From positions 1 through 43,673 of the forward strand of contig JAGMCI010000046.1 in assembly GCA_023129325.1 (NCBI GenBank): 43,673 bases of DNA, in the 5' to 3' direction. Source of the stretch: Caldifarciminota bacterium (GTDB lineage Bacteria > Hydrothermota > UBA3073 > JACQXS01 > JAGMCI01). Shown here piece after piece: positions 32,761-40,676 of this stretch; position 1 is the first letter of the stretch; every line of letters starts with the position of its first letter. The notes under the pieces are model-generated. The model was not told the DNA's origin and ran no database searches. It was given only the letters and a program-made list of their open reading frames with translations. Made by a program: the position numbers and the translations under genes.

Positions 32761-33540
32761 TCAGTGTCTATCTGGGGCCTTTTTCCTCTGTGGTTCTCTT
32801 TTTAAGATTTCTTGTGCAAGGGTAAGATAAGCTTGGGCTCCTTTTGATAATATATCATATAACATAATTGGTTTCCCAAATCCAGGTGCCTCAGCTAATC
32901 TTATATTCCTCGGAATCACAGTTTTATAAACCTTTTCTTTAAAATAATTTCTAATTTCTTCTTCAACTTCGCGAGCCAACTTTGTCCTTGACCACATAGT
33001 AAGTAAAATCCCCTCAATTTCAAGTCCTGGATTAAGGGTTGACTTTACTCTCTGGATAGTATCAATAAGTTTTCCAACGCCCTCCATAGCATAAAATTCA
33101 CATTGAATAGGGATAAGAACTGAATCTGCAGACACAAGGCCATTTAAAGTAAGCAAACCAAGACTTGGTGGACAATCAATAAAGACATAAGAAAAATCGT
33201 TTTTTACTTGAGATAAAGTTTTGCTTAGCACCTTTTCTCTATTTGGGACATAACCAAGCTCAACTGCACCACCGGCAAGGTCAGTTTTTGATGGTGCAAT
33301 AAAAAGATAAGGAAGCTCAGTTTCAAGTATTATAGCATTTAATTTTACTCCTTCTAACAAGACTTCATACATTGATTTAATTCCCTTTTTACCAAGTCCA
33401 GTAGTAGCATTAGCCTGAGGGTCTATATCAACGATTAAAATCTTTTTCCCACAAGCAGCAAGTGAGGCACCTAAATTTATACAGGAAGTTGTCTTCCCAA
33501 CACCGCCTTTTTGGTTAGCAACACAAATTATCTTCCCCAT
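32761..33540 (-). CDS. parA: ParA/Soj-family partition ATPase
   Basis: The 259-residue protein has the deviant Walker A motif KGGVGKTT (11-18), the Walker A' region 'ILIVDIDPQANATTGLG' (34-50) and 'YVFIDCPPSLGLLT' (Walker B). This matches chromosomal ParA/Soj, which works with ParB and parS in chromosome segregation. It lies downstream of rsmG on the same strand, as in many origin regions, and a parS-like site lies about 1 kb upstream. parB, normally the next gene, is absent; downstream is the convergent Kelch gene. The 260-bp gap to rsmG is full of repeats, and no clear promoter was found. Confidence 0.95.
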   Translation of the reverse strand: MGKIICVANQKGGVGKTTSCINLGASLAACGKKILIVDIDPQANATTGLGKKGIKSMYEVLLEGVKLNAIILETELPYLFIAPSKTDLAGGAVELGYVPNREKVLSKTLSQVKNDFSYVFIDCPPSLGLLTLNGLVSADSVLIPIQCEFYAMEGVGKLIDTIQRVKSTLNPGLEIEGILLTMWSRTKLAREVEEEIRNYFKEKVYKTVIPRNIRLAEAPGFGKPIMLYDILSKGAQAYLTLAQEILKREPQRKKAPDRH

Positions 33541-33544
33541 CTAA

Positions 33545-33799
33545 AAAGAAATTCAAAAATCAAATATCAAAAATTAAAATTACCTACCTCGTCGGCAAGG
33601 CGGGCATATTAAAATGTAAAAATTCTAAATCCTAATATCTAAATTCTAAACAAATATCAAATTCAAAATTCCAATGATGCAAACAAATAATTCGGTTTAA
33701 GATTTGGAGAATTGGAATTTAGATATTGTTTAGTATTCAGTCCCGCACTTATGCATAAGTGCGGGATAGGATTTTTTGATTTTTGATTTGTCATTTTGC
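33545..33799. repeat. Nested AT-rich inverted repeats between parA and rsmG
   Basis: Outer arms AAATTCAAAAATCAAATATC / GATTTTTTGATTTTTGATTT enclose a GTCGGCAAGGCGGG piece and a pair AATTCTAAATCC... / ...GGAATTTAGATATTG. The perfect 26-bp palindrome TCCCGCACTTATG/CATAAGTGCGGGA (33741-33766) lies inside too. TCCGTCAGCTGACGGA follows at 33800-33815, at the very end of rsmG. No gene is seen in the gap. Confidence 0.7.
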
Positions 33800-33803
33800 T
33801 CCG

Positions 33804-34442
33804 TCAGCTGACGGATTGATTTTTAATCTTTGTATTTCGCTCCCATGGCTTTAATACTACTATTGTGCCAGTCATAAATTTCCTCTTCTCCCTATGTATA
33901 ATTTCCCAACCTTTCACTTTTTTAAATTCATCCCAGAATCTTGAACCCTTATAAGTTATAATTATTCCAGAATTTATTAAATGATTGGCTGATTTTGCAA
34001 ACCATTCAAGTGAGCCAACTGATTTTGAAATTAAGACATCATACTTACCAGAAAATTCTTCTACTCTTTTTCTATAGATATTTGTAGTTAATTTAAGAAT
34101 AGATACTATATGATTAAGAAAATTAAACCTCTTAAGTCTTGGCTCAAGCAGGTCAAGTTCAATATCTTCTCTTACAATTTTTATTGGTATTCCGGGAAAA
34201 CCTGCTCCTGTCCCAACATCAAGGACCCGTGCATTTTCAGGAATAAAATTAACTGATTCTAAGGAATCAAGAAAATGTGGGATAATTGATGTGGAACGCC
34301 TTGAGATAAGGTTTATCCTCTGGTTCCAAATAAGAAGCTCTTGATGATAAGCTTTAAATTTCTCAATCATAGAATCCGAAAGTTTAATTTCTAATTTCCT
34401 TGCTCCTTGGTTAAGTTCTAAGACAAATTTATCTGAATTCAT
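33804..34442 (-). CDS. rsmG: 16S rRNA (guanine527-N7)-methyltransferase
   Basis: This 212-residue SAM-dependent enzyme (formerly GidB) methylates G527 of 16S rRNA. The SAM-binding motif is VLDVGTGAGFPGIPIKI (73-89), preceded by the family's N-terminal helix pattern 'AYHQELLIWNQRINLISRRS' (31-50) and 'HFLDSL' (56-61). The last residues ('TKIKNQSVS') lie partly within a TCCGTCAGCTGACGGA palindrome. It is upstream of parA on the same strand, a classic origin-proximal neighbour. No strong Shine-Dalgarno sequence; a CCCCGAT...ATCGGGG palindrome lies just upstream (34453-34468). Confidence 0.95.
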   Translation of the reverse strand: MNSDKFVLELNQGARKLEIKLSDSMIEKFKAYHQELLIWNQRINLISRRSTSIIPHFLDSLESVNFIPENARVLDVGTGAGFPGIPIKIVREDIELDLLEPRLKRFNFLNHIVSILKLTTNIYRKRVEEFSGKYDVLISKSVGSLEWFAKSANHLINSGIIITYKGSRFWDEFKKVKGWEIIHREKRKFMTGTIVVLKPWERNTKIKNQSVS

Positions 34443-34524
34443 TTACTTAATCCCCCGATGTATCGGGGCAGGTGTGTAATTCTGTGGCATGTTTTTTCGC
34501 ATAATTCGTTTAATCTGTGGTATA

Positions 34525-34540
34525 TGTTTCACGTGAAACT
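34525..34540. promoter_or_regulatory. parS-like centromere site
   Basis: TGTTTCACGTGAAACT matches the chromosomal parS consensus TGTTTCACGTGAAACA at 15 of 16 positions. It lies between rsmG and the 34541 gene, about 1 kb upstream of parA, as expected for the ParB loading site near the origin. Confidence 0.85.
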
Positions 34541-34945
34541 TTAAAATTTAAATCCAATTTCTATTTTTCCTTGTTCCTTAAATTTATAGAAATGAGCTGA
34601 CACATAAGCATCTCCTATAGAAAATGACCAAACCAAAAAGTCCCACCATAAAAAATCGGAGCGTTTTTCAGAGTGCTCTTCGTAATCTATCCAATTTTCC
34701 TGGCTTTTAGCGTTTTTTGCCTTAATATGTTCAAAGATTGTAAAGCCAAGAAGTGTTGATTGGAGGACAAAAAAAGCGGCTCCTTTTAAATAATTTTCGG
34801 TATAAAATTGTCCTCCTCCTGGCAATATAGACAAGCAAGCTGCTATAAGAGGGGATTTTTTAGGCGGCTTATATCTTTCCATCCCGATAGAATCGGGATG
34901 TCCACTGTAATTAATTTGATTTAGAAGTAAGAGTAAAATTAGCAA
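34541..34945 (-). CDS. DUF5683-like small membrane protein
   Basis: The 134-residue protein begins with a hydrophobic segment (MLILLLLLNQINY) and then has 'SPLIAACLSILPGGGQFYTENYLKGAAFFVLQSTLLGFTIF'. The pattern P-GGGQFY-..YLKGA followed by a membrane helix is characteristic of the DUF5683 type, common in FCB bacteria, of unknown function. Between the N-terminal segment and 'RYKPPKKSP' sits a palindromic CATCCCGAT...ATCGGGATG insert (34880-34899) encoding 'HPDSIGM'. The gene is on the same strand as rsmG and parA. The parS-like site starts immediately after its stop codon. Confidence 0.7.
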   Translation of the reverse strand: MLILLLLLNQINYSGHPDSIGMERYKPPKKSPLIAACLSILPGGGQFYTENYLKGAAFFVLQSTLLGFTIFEHIKAKNAKSQENWIDYEEHSEKRSDFLWWDFLVWSFSIGDAYVSAHFYKFKEQGKIEIGFKF

Positions 34946-34959
34946 TTTTATTTTAGAAA

Positions 34960-35030
34960 ATGTATTAACCGCAGATGAACGCAGATAGACACAAACATTT
35001 CTTTTTTCTTATCTGATTATCTGTGGTTTC
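34960..35030. repeat. Inverted repeat of the AACCGCAGAT type
   Basis: AACCGCAGATGAACGCAGAT and downstream ATCTGATTATCTGTGGTTT form imperfect arms between the 34541 and purB genes. Relatives are at 37020-37315 and 39949-40040. Confidence 0.6.
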
Positions 35031-35053
35031 AAAATTTAACGCATTATTTGGGT

Positions 35054-36346
35054 TTATAATCTGAATCTTTTATATACAGAGTCTATATTTCTCAAGTAGT
35101 AATCAGGATTAAAGAGGTTTTCGATTTCTCTGGTAGAAAAGAGATTCTTTACAACTTTCTCTTTCAATAAAAGAGATTTTAAATGTTTTTTTTGTTTTCC
35201 AACCTGGAAGGAGCAGATTTGGATAATTTCATATGCCTCTTTACGGGGCATACCTTTTTTAATAAGTTCAGTTAAAATTCTACCAGAAAAGATAACTCCA
35301 TTGGTGAGATTCAAGTTCTTTTTTAAATTATCTTTTAAAATAAGCAAACCAGTTAGCACTTCTTTAATCTTTCTAATTATGTAATGGGTAAGGATAGTAG
35401 AGTCCGGGATAATTATGCGTTCCGGTGATGAATTTGATATATCTCTTTCTCCCCACAATGGGATATTCTGGAGTGATGAGATTGCATTTCCTCTTACAAC
35501 TCTTGCCAATCCACATATACGTTCACAAATTATTGGGTTCTTTTTATGAGGCATAGCAGATGAGCCTTTTTGACCTTTTAAGAATGGTTCTTCAAATTCA
35601 TTTATCTCTGTTCTTTGAAGGTGTCTTACTTCTTGGGCAAATTTCTCGCAAGAAGTAGCAATAATTGCAAGTGCACTAAGATACTCAGCATGCCTATCAC
35701 GCTGAATTATCTGGGTACTGACAGGGGCTGGTTTAAGGCCAAGTTTTTTGCAAGTAAGTTCTTCAATTTTCGGTAAAATATGAGCATAATTACCGCAGGC
35801 GCCTGAGATTTTGCCATAAGAGATGTTACTTATTGCAGTTTCAAGTCTTTTTTGATTATGTATAGTTTCATCATACCAGACAAGGAATTTTAAGCCAAGA
35901 GAAGTTGGTTCAGCATGAATACCATGAGTTCTGCCAACTGTCAGAGTATTTTTTTCTTCAATTGCTCTTCTTTTTAAAACTGCCTCTAATTCTTTGAGTT
36001 CCTGATAAATTATCTGACCTGCTTCTTTCATTAAAATGGAAAGAGCTGTATCAACCACATCATAGGAAGTTAATCCAAGATGAACATAGGACGAAAGGGG
36101 ACCAACGGATTCGGCGATATTTTCAAGAAAGGCTATTACATCATGATGGGTAGTAGCTTCAATTTCTTTAATTCTGGCAGGGTCAAATTTTGCCTTTTTC
36201 TTTATTTTTTTTACTATTGAGATTTGTATTTCACCAAGTTCAGCTCTTACCTCAAGGACTGCGAGTTCAACAGATAACCATTTTTCATATTTATACTTCT
36301 CACTCCATATTTCACGAAGCTCTGGAGTTGTATATCTATCTATCAT
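35054..36346 (-). CDS. purB: Adenylosuccinate lyase
   Basis: The 430-residue enzyme acts twice in purine synthesis, releasing fumarate from SAICAR and from adenylosuccinate. The fumarase/aspartase signature [11 protein letters not shown] is at 261-271. Other conserved parts are TTHHDV (65-70), [13 protein letters not shown] (89-101) and [13 protein letters not shown] (139-151). Length and order fit the short, thermophile-like PurB class. Its ATG overlaps the transaldolase stop (ATGA), so the two are co-translated. No internal repeat insert was noticed. Confidence 0.97.
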   Translation of the reverse strand: MIDRYTTPELREIWSEKYKYEKWLSVELAVLEVRAELGEIQISIVKKIKKKAKFDPARIKEIEATTHHDVIAFLENIAESVGPLSSYVHLGLTSYDVVDTALSILMKEAGQIIYQELKELEAVLKRRAIEEKNTLTVGRTHGIHAEPTSLGLKFLVWYDETIHNQKRLETAISNISYGKISGACGNYAHILPKIEELTCKKLGLKPAPVSTQIIQRDRHAEYLSALAIIATSCEKFAQEVRHLQRTEINEFEEPFLKGQKGSSAMPHKKNPIICERICGLARVVRGNAISSLQNIPLWGERDISNSSPERIIIPDSTILTHYIIRKIKEVLTGLLILKDNLKKNLNLTNGVIFSGRILTELIKKGMPRKEAYEIIQICSFQVGKQKKHLKSLLLKEKVVKNLFSTREIENLFNPDYYLRNIDSVYKRFRL

Positions 36347-37008
36347 TTTTTAAATTTCTTGGCACGTTCCCAATCTTCAAGGAATCTTTTTATACCCTGG
36401 TCTGTCAAAGGGTGTTTGAACATCAGTTTAATTACTTTGAAAGGTATAGTGCAAATATGGGCGCCAATGAGAGATGCTTCAACTACGTGCAATGGATGTC
36501 GGATTGAAGCTACTATTAACTGGCTGTCAAATTCATAATTCTCTAACATAGTAAGTATTTGGTCTACGAGTTCCATTCCCGAGTGTCCAGCATCATCAAG
36601 TCTTCCTATAAATGGTGATAAATAATTTGTGCCTGCCTTTGCAGCGATAAGAGCTTGATTACAGGAAAAGACAAGGGTAGTATTTGTTGTAATACCAAGA
36701 CTGCGAAACTTCCTTATAGCTTTCATTCCATCTGGTGTCATTGGGACTTTAATACAAATATTTTTATGTATTTTTGCCAGTTCCTTTCCTTCTTTTACGA
36801 TTCCTTCTGCGTCAAGGCTTACTCCTTCAGCTGATACAGGACCATTAACAATTTCACATATTTCTCGCAAAATGTCTTCTGGTCGCCGATGAGTGCGTTC
36901 TATTTCACGTCCAAGGAGAGTTGGATTTGTAGTGACGCCGTCAAGGACTCCAAGCGATGCGGCTTCACGGATTTCATCAACATTTGCGGTATCAATAAAA
37001 AACTTCAT
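36343..37008 (-). CDS. Transaldolase (small, fructose-6-phosphate-aldolase-type family)
   Basis: The 221-residue TIM-barrel protein belongs to the short TalC/Fsa transaldolase group: [14 protein letters not shown] (3-16), GVTTNPTLL (24-32), the Schiff-base Lys87 in [12 protein letters not shown], and '[19 protein letters not shown]'. These enzymes transfer dihydroxyacetone units in the non-oxidative pentose phosphate pathway, or cleave fructose 6-phosphate; which one cannot be told from sequence alone. GGAGG lies upstream of the ATG (CTTTCCTCC on the plus strand). It heads the tal-purB pair. Confidence 0.93.
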   Translation of the reverse strand: MKFFIDTANVDEIREAASLGVLDGVTTNPTLLGREIERTHRRPEDILREICEIVNGPVSAEGVSLDAEGIVKEGKELAKIHKNICIKVPMTPDGMKAIRKFRSLGITTNTTLVFSCNQALIAAKAGTNYLSPFIGRLDDAGHSGMELVDQILTMLENYEFDSQLIVASIRHPLHVVEASLIGAHICTIPFKVIKLMFKHPLTDQGIKRFLEDWERAKKFKK

Positions 37009-37019
37009 CTTTCCTCCTT

Positions 37020-37315
37020 AAAATAAAAAACCTAACCACAGAGAACACAGAGACTTTTTTAATAGTTTTTCAAAGAAACCGCAGATACACACAGATATAG
37101 AGAAATCCCAAATCTCAAACTCCAAATCCCAAACAAATCCAAAATCCCAAAATCCAAACAGTTTTGGGCATTAGAATTTTGACCATTGGTGCTTGTTTGA
37201 AATTTTTTTGTCATCTATGTCTATTTGCGTTCATTTGCGGTTAAGTTTAAAGGAATCTTTTGAAGAACACAGAGAATTAATTTTTATCTCTGTGACCTCT
37301 GTGGTTTCTTTCATA
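37020..37315. repeat. Long nested inverted repeats; no gene in this gap
   Basis: The roughly 320-bp gap is layered. Outermost are AACCACAGAGAACACAGAGA and CTCTGTGACCTCTGTGGTTT. Inside these lie AACCGCAGATACACACAGAT and GTCTATTTGCGTTCATTTGC-GGTT. Inside these again are AAATCCCAAACAAATCC-type repeats and their partner around TTGGTGCTTGTTTGAAATTT. I see no ORF or RNA gene. Confidence 0.75.
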
Positions 37316-37327
37316 TTATTTTTGACA

Positions 37328-37864
37328 CTACCACGAAAAACATATTAAATAGCTTGTTTCCTTTATGTTTCCCTGTGTATAAAAGAGATTTTCAGGTTTA
37401 TTGTTAACGAAAATAAGTCCCCATCTCACCACGCTGGAGAGTAGAAAGTCTGAAAATTTAATTGAGCCTATTGTTTCTATATGAAAGCCTATTGAGTTTG
37501 AATTCAAGGTATAATATTCAGTTATAATCCAGCTACCACATTCTTTACGGTCTTTAACACAGTTTTTTAATAAATGAATTCCAAGTCCAGGTCCGATTCC
37601 GATAGATATTTTTCCCATATTTAGTTTAAAAAGAGCTGTTTCCTTAAAAGAGAGGTCTGAAAACTGGCATTCTTTACTTCTTGTGCCTTCAATTGCTTTG
37701 TAAGGTTTTTGCCAATACTCCATAGATTCGCAAATTACAAAGTTCTCTTTTATTTCAATCAAATAATGAACATTAAAAAGAGGTATTTCTCCTCGGGTAT
37801 CAAAACTTAAAATTCCGCCCCCTATGCCCCAACTTTGGAAAAGGAAAATAGGGAGAAAGCTCAC
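37328..37864 (-). CDS. Envelope protein, possible beta-barrel, unknown function
   Basis: The 178-residue protein starts at a GTG that overlaps the TGA of the 37861 lipoprotein gene (GTGA); AAGGAG lies about 10 nt upstream, so coupling is likely. Strands alternate as in outer-membrane proteins ('ISIGIGPGLGIHLL', 'DFLLSSVVRWGLIFV'), and it ends with the aromatic 'ICFSW', as barrels often do. Only a short hydrophobic N-terminus (MSFLPIFLFQSWG) could act as a signal. It shows no match to a family I know. Confidence 0.55.
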   Translation of the reverse strand: MSFLPIFLFQSWGIGGGILSFDTRGEIPLFNVHYLIEIKENFVICESMEYWQKPYKAIEGTRSKECQFSDLSFKETALFKLNMGKISIGIGPGLGIHLLKNCVKDRKECGSWIITEYYTLNSNSIGFHIETIGSIKFSDFLLSSVVRWGLIFVNNKPENLFYTQGNIKETSYLICFSW

Positions 37865-38301
37865 TCTCTAATTATCTCCTTGAGCTTTTGAGCAATCTGG
37901 ATTTGGATAGCCTTATTAACTGTATCGGTGAGAGCTCCTCCTATCCAGTTAAATTCAGCTTCGCTAATAGGTGCCTTTTTATATGCCGCAAATTCAAATT
38001 TTGACCAGCGTTCCTGAAGCCTTTGCCATGCCTTCAATACTTGAGGATGTTTATTACAATATGTTGAATCAGAGAATTCGCTTAAATCGTCACCAATTTT
38101 ATGTCGATGGACGAATTTCTCAATTTCTTTTTCTTGTAGTGCTATTGCCTCCATCAAGTATTTTGAAGCATTGACATAAGCATCAACCATCTCAGGAGTA
38201 ATTTTTCCATCTTCAGGTGGTTTAAACTCACTCTCTTTTGGAGATTTTTCTGAACATCCAATAAATAGTAAAATGACAATGTAAGCAAAATATCTTTTCA
38301 T
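37861..38301 (-). CDS. Lipoprotein, unknown function
   Basis: The start at 38301 is chosen because GAGGAGGT lies 5 nt upstream and the product then begins MKRYFAYIVILLFIGCSEKS, a lipoprotein signal with lipobox FIGC. A longer frame to 38388 overlaps the upstream gene and has no such signal. The mature part (about 130 residues) is helical and charged ('YLMEAIALQEKEIEKFVHRH', 'QIQIAQKLKEIIRE'). It lies in a three-gene minus-strand run with two barrel-like proteins, suggesting an envelope complex (inference). Confidence 0.7.
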   Translation of the reverse strand: MKRYFAYIVILLFIGCSEKSPKESEFKPPEDGKITPEMVDAYVNASKYLMEAIALQEKEIEKFVHRHKIGDDLSEFSDSTYCNKHPQVLKAWQRLQERWSKFEFAAYKKAPISEAEFNWIGGALTDTVNKAIQIQIAQKLKEIIRE

Positions 38302-38314
38302 CTTGCACCTCCTC

Positions 38315-39034
38315 TTAACCATATTTAATCCCCACAATATGTGTAAGTCCGAGAGTTGGATGTGTTCGGGCATAGTATGAGAGCCCAAGTTTATTAGGGC
38401 TTAAAAGAACACCAAAGCTAAATGATTGGGGACAAGTTTTTATTCCTATTCCAAGACCTAAAAGATTTGAGAGTTTAATCTCATTTCTTATTCTAACTTC
38501 TAATGGGTAATAGGCTTCTTTATAAAACTTAATCTTGATTTTGAAATCTGGTCTTGGAGCCATAACTAAATCACCGCTAATTCTTTTTGGTATTTTTTCA
38601 TCTGCAATTTTTGTTGAAATAAGATTTTGTAAAGTGAAACTAAAATTTGTTGAAGATGCAATCTGGAAACTTGCTCCAAAATCTAATCCCGCCCCAAACT
38701 CTGAACCATGATTTTCTATTTGTAAAAACAGTCCTCGTATAAAAGCTCCCAATTTTATTTTGTTCCTTTTAATTCCATAACCAAGTAGGATTTCATTTTC
38801 CCGATAAGACTCAATACCAAAGTTTGAGATACCAAATCCTATATGAGTTGGATGAGAATAGCTAATTCTTGAATAAGGCAAGATTCCAAATGCTTGACTG
38901 TGTAAAACCTGAATACCCGAAGTGAAGATAGCTACTGGGTTTTCAAATATAGTTTCAGACTCACAATCTATTGCTTCAAAGGCAGATTGAGCTATTAATG
39001 GAAACAAAAGCCACATAAAAAACCACTTTTTCAT
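38315..39034 (-). CDS. PorV/PorQ-like outer-membrane protein (tentative)
   Basis: The 239-residue protein has signal peptide MKKWFFMWLLFPLIAQSAFE. Next comes 'ENPVAIFTSGIQVLHSQAFG', reminiscent of the N-terminal 'NPAGLA' block of PorV/PorQ/UPF0164-type barrels, then alternating strands with Gly turns ('EFGAGLDFGASFQIA', 'LLGLGIGIKTCPQSFSFGVL'). Such barrels include partners of type IX secretion, which would fit the many sorting-domain proteins nearby, but the match is by pattern only. Its promoter ends 7 nt before the ATG. Confidence 0.5.
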   Translation of the reverse strand: MKKWFFMWLLFPLIAQSAFEAIDCESETIFENPVAIFTSGIQVLHSQAFGILPYSRISYSHPTHIGFGISNFGIESYRENEILLGYGIKRNKIKLGAFIRGLFLQIENHGSEFGAGLDFGASFQIASSTNFSFTLQNLISTKIADEKIPKRISGDLVMAPRPDFKIKIKFYKEAYYPLEVRIRNEIKLSNLLGLGIGIKTCPQSFSFGVLLSPNKLGLSYYARTHPTLGLTHIVGIKYG

Positions 39035-39041
39035 ACCTCGT

Positions 39042-39069
39042 AGTTTACTATAAAAATTTCAATTGTCAA
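39042..39069 (-). promoter_or_regulatory. Promoter of 38315 gene (leaderless architecture)
   Basis: Minus strand TTGACA (39069-39064), a 16-nt spacer and TAAACT (39047-39042), then 7 nt to the ATG at 39034. A GAGGT touches the ATG, too close to serve as a normal Shine-Dalgarno sequence. Confidence 0.65.
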
Positions 39070-39094
39070 GTTTTAAATTTTGTGAGAAAAAATC

Positions 39095-39122
39095 TTTACA
39101 TACACGAGAATTGTGGTATATT
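39095..39122 (+). promoter_or_regulatory. Promoter of nucleoside phosphorylase gene
   Basis: TTTACA (39095-39100), a 16-nt spacer and TATATT (39117-39122), with the ATG 9 nt further at 39132. A frame shift of the -10 to TATTTT (39119-39124) would leave 7 nt. It lies inside the longer possible reading frame from 39063, which is therefore rejected. Confidence 0.55.
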
Positions 39123-39131
39123 TTAATCCTT

Positions 39132-39950
39132 ATGGATAAAAATAATTTACCCCTACTTTATGGAAAACCAGAGCATAGGAGTGCTGTTAATCCAGAGGAT
39201 TTTGTGAACTTTATTAAAAAGACCCGCAGGCATAAAATTCCAAGAGTTAGTAAATATTGTTTACTTTCTTTTAAGTATATGAAAGCGTTAGAAAGTCTCA
39301 AAAGGCGATTTAAAATTGAAGCTTTTGATTTATGGCGATATAGCAAGTTATATCTTTTTAATTACAAAGATATTGAAGTCTCTTTTATAAATTTAGGAGT
39401 CGGTGCTCCATTGGCTGGTATGATGCTTGAGGAACTAATTGCACTTGGTTGCGAATATATTATCTTCTTTGGAGGTGTAGGTGTGCTTGACCCTGAAATA
39501 AAAAGGGGAGATTTGATAGTCCCAATAAGGGCATTGCGAGATGAGGGAACATCATTTCATTATGAACCTCCATCCAGATATTCTTATCCTTCTAAGTTAG
39601 TTGTCAATGTAGCAAAAGAGACTCTCAATAATGAAAATCTTAAATATTTTGAAGGAACTACCTGGACAACTGATGCTCCGTATAGAGAGACTTATGAAAA
39701 GGTAAATGAATTTAAAAAAGAAGAAGTGTTATGTATAGAAATGGAAGCCTCTGCCTTATTTTCCATAGCTCATTTTAGGAAAAAGCATATTGGAGCCCTT
39801 TTTTCAGCAAGTGATTTAGTTGGAGGAGAAAAATGGGACCCAAGGAGAGAAAAGGGAGACAAGGGAGAAGTAGCTTTTGAAAGGGCAAGACTTTTAGATT
39901 GTTCTCTAAAAGCCCTGTATAACCTATATAAGAAAAAATTGAAAGTATAA
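39132..39950 (+). CDS. Nucleoside phosphorylase (uridine phosphorylase-like, PNP/UDP family)
   Basis: The 272-residue protein should split a nucleoside with phosphate into base and (deoxy)ribose 1-phosphate. Family marks are 'INLGVGAPLAGMMLEELIALG' (87-107), 'FFGGVGVLDPEIKRGDLIVP' (112-131) and 'CIEMEASALFSIAHF' near 200, with the EMEA ribose-binding motif. The ATG at 39132 is chosen over 39063 because the promoter occupies the extra stretch and the protein then starts MDKNNLPLLYGKPEH. It is divergent from the 38315 gene. Its product could feed deoC at 20866 through a phosphopentomutase not seen here. Exact base specificity is uncertain. Confidence 0.88.
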   Translation: MDKNNLPLLYGKPEHRSAVNPEDFVNFIKKTRRHKIPRVSKYCLLSFKYMKALESLKRRFKIEAFDLWRYSKLYLFNYKDIEVSFINLGVGAPLAGMMLEELIALGCEYIIFFGGVGVLDPEIKRGDLIVPIRALRDEGTSFHYEPPSRYSYPSKLVVNVAKETLNNENLKYFEGTTWTTDAPYRETYEKVNEFKKEEVLCIEMEASALFSIAHFRKKHIGALFSASDLVGGEKWDPRREKGDKGEVAFERARLLDCSLKALYNLYKKKLKV

Positions 39951-40143
39951 ACCACAGAGGACACAGAGATAAGTAAGAAGTGAAAAACAGACCACGAATT
40001 AAGCCACAGAATCACACAGAAGACACAGAAAAAATAAAATTAACAGGGATTGCCCCGATAAATCGGGACAGGAAAGAGAATATAAGAGATAAAAAATGAA
40101 TCACGAAAACACGAAAGTATGAAAACACGAAGAGCGGGGGGAT

Positions 40144-40170
40144 ACCCGTCCCGACACGGAACGGGTCGGG
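40144..40170. repeat. Interleaved inverted-repeat module
   Basis: ACCCGT (40144-40149) pairs with ACGGGT (40161-40166); CCCGA (40150-40154) pairs with TCGGG (40166-40170). The order is A-B-A'-B'. Confidence 0.75.
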
Positions 40171-40240
40171 AAACCCCTGCACTATGTTCTCTATCCTCAT
40201 TACGATTGAGATTAAATAATATAAAAGGAGTCGCAACCAG

Positions 40241-40280
40241 CCCCGTTCCGAAGAAGCCCGGAACGGGATTCCTTCGGAAG
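40241..40280. repeat. 40-bp module with overlapping alternative stems
   Basis: CCCGTTCC (40242-40249) pairs with GGAACGGG (40260-40267), while TTCCGAAG (40246-40253) pairs with CTTCGGAA (40272-40279). The two pairings exclude each other. A copy with two differences lies inside the first gene at 618-657. Confidence 0.8.
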
Positions 40281-40454
40281 AGGTTGTTCCTACATTGGTG
40301 TAAGTAAAAACACGGCTCGACTGAGCTCGCCGAAGTCCGTTTTTGCACTCCAAATTTGCAATAACATCGTTATTGCACTCCAAAATAGAGATTCTGAAAC
40401 AAGTTCAGAATGACAGGTCTGCCTGCAATAATATGGTTCTCCCGACCCGTTCCG

Positions 40455-40483
40455 CCCCGTCCCGATACCGAGACGGGGTCGGG
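40455..40483. repeat. Interleaved inverted-repeat module
   Basis: CCCCGT (40455-40460) pairs with ACGGGG (40473-40478); CCCGA (40461-40465) pairs with TCGGG (40479-40483). The same A-B-A'-B' order as at 40144-40170. Confidence 0.75.
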
Positions 40484-40646
40484 ATGTCGGGACAGGTCTG
40501 TGGTGAAATCTTTTTCTCTTGACCCAGCACATAAATTATGTGCTGGGCTGATGCTCTCTTCACCTGATATTCTACCCACCCGCCTTGACTCGCAGGCGAG
40601 GCAGGCTGATTTGCTGATACTCTAATATGCTTTGTAATTATCTGTT

Positions 40647-40676
40647 TGTGCCCGAGGTACATCCGCCTCTGGTGGA
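40647..40676. repeat. 30-bp double palindrome, non-coding copy
   Basis: TGTGCC-CGA-GGTACA followed by TCCGCC-TCT-GGTGGA, lying just before the 40719 promoter. Confidence 0.85.

Noticed and set aside
38302-38388. Longer N-terminus of the lipoprotein gene
   Set aside because: It overlaps the upstream gene and hides the lipobox signal; GAGGAGGT supports 38301.
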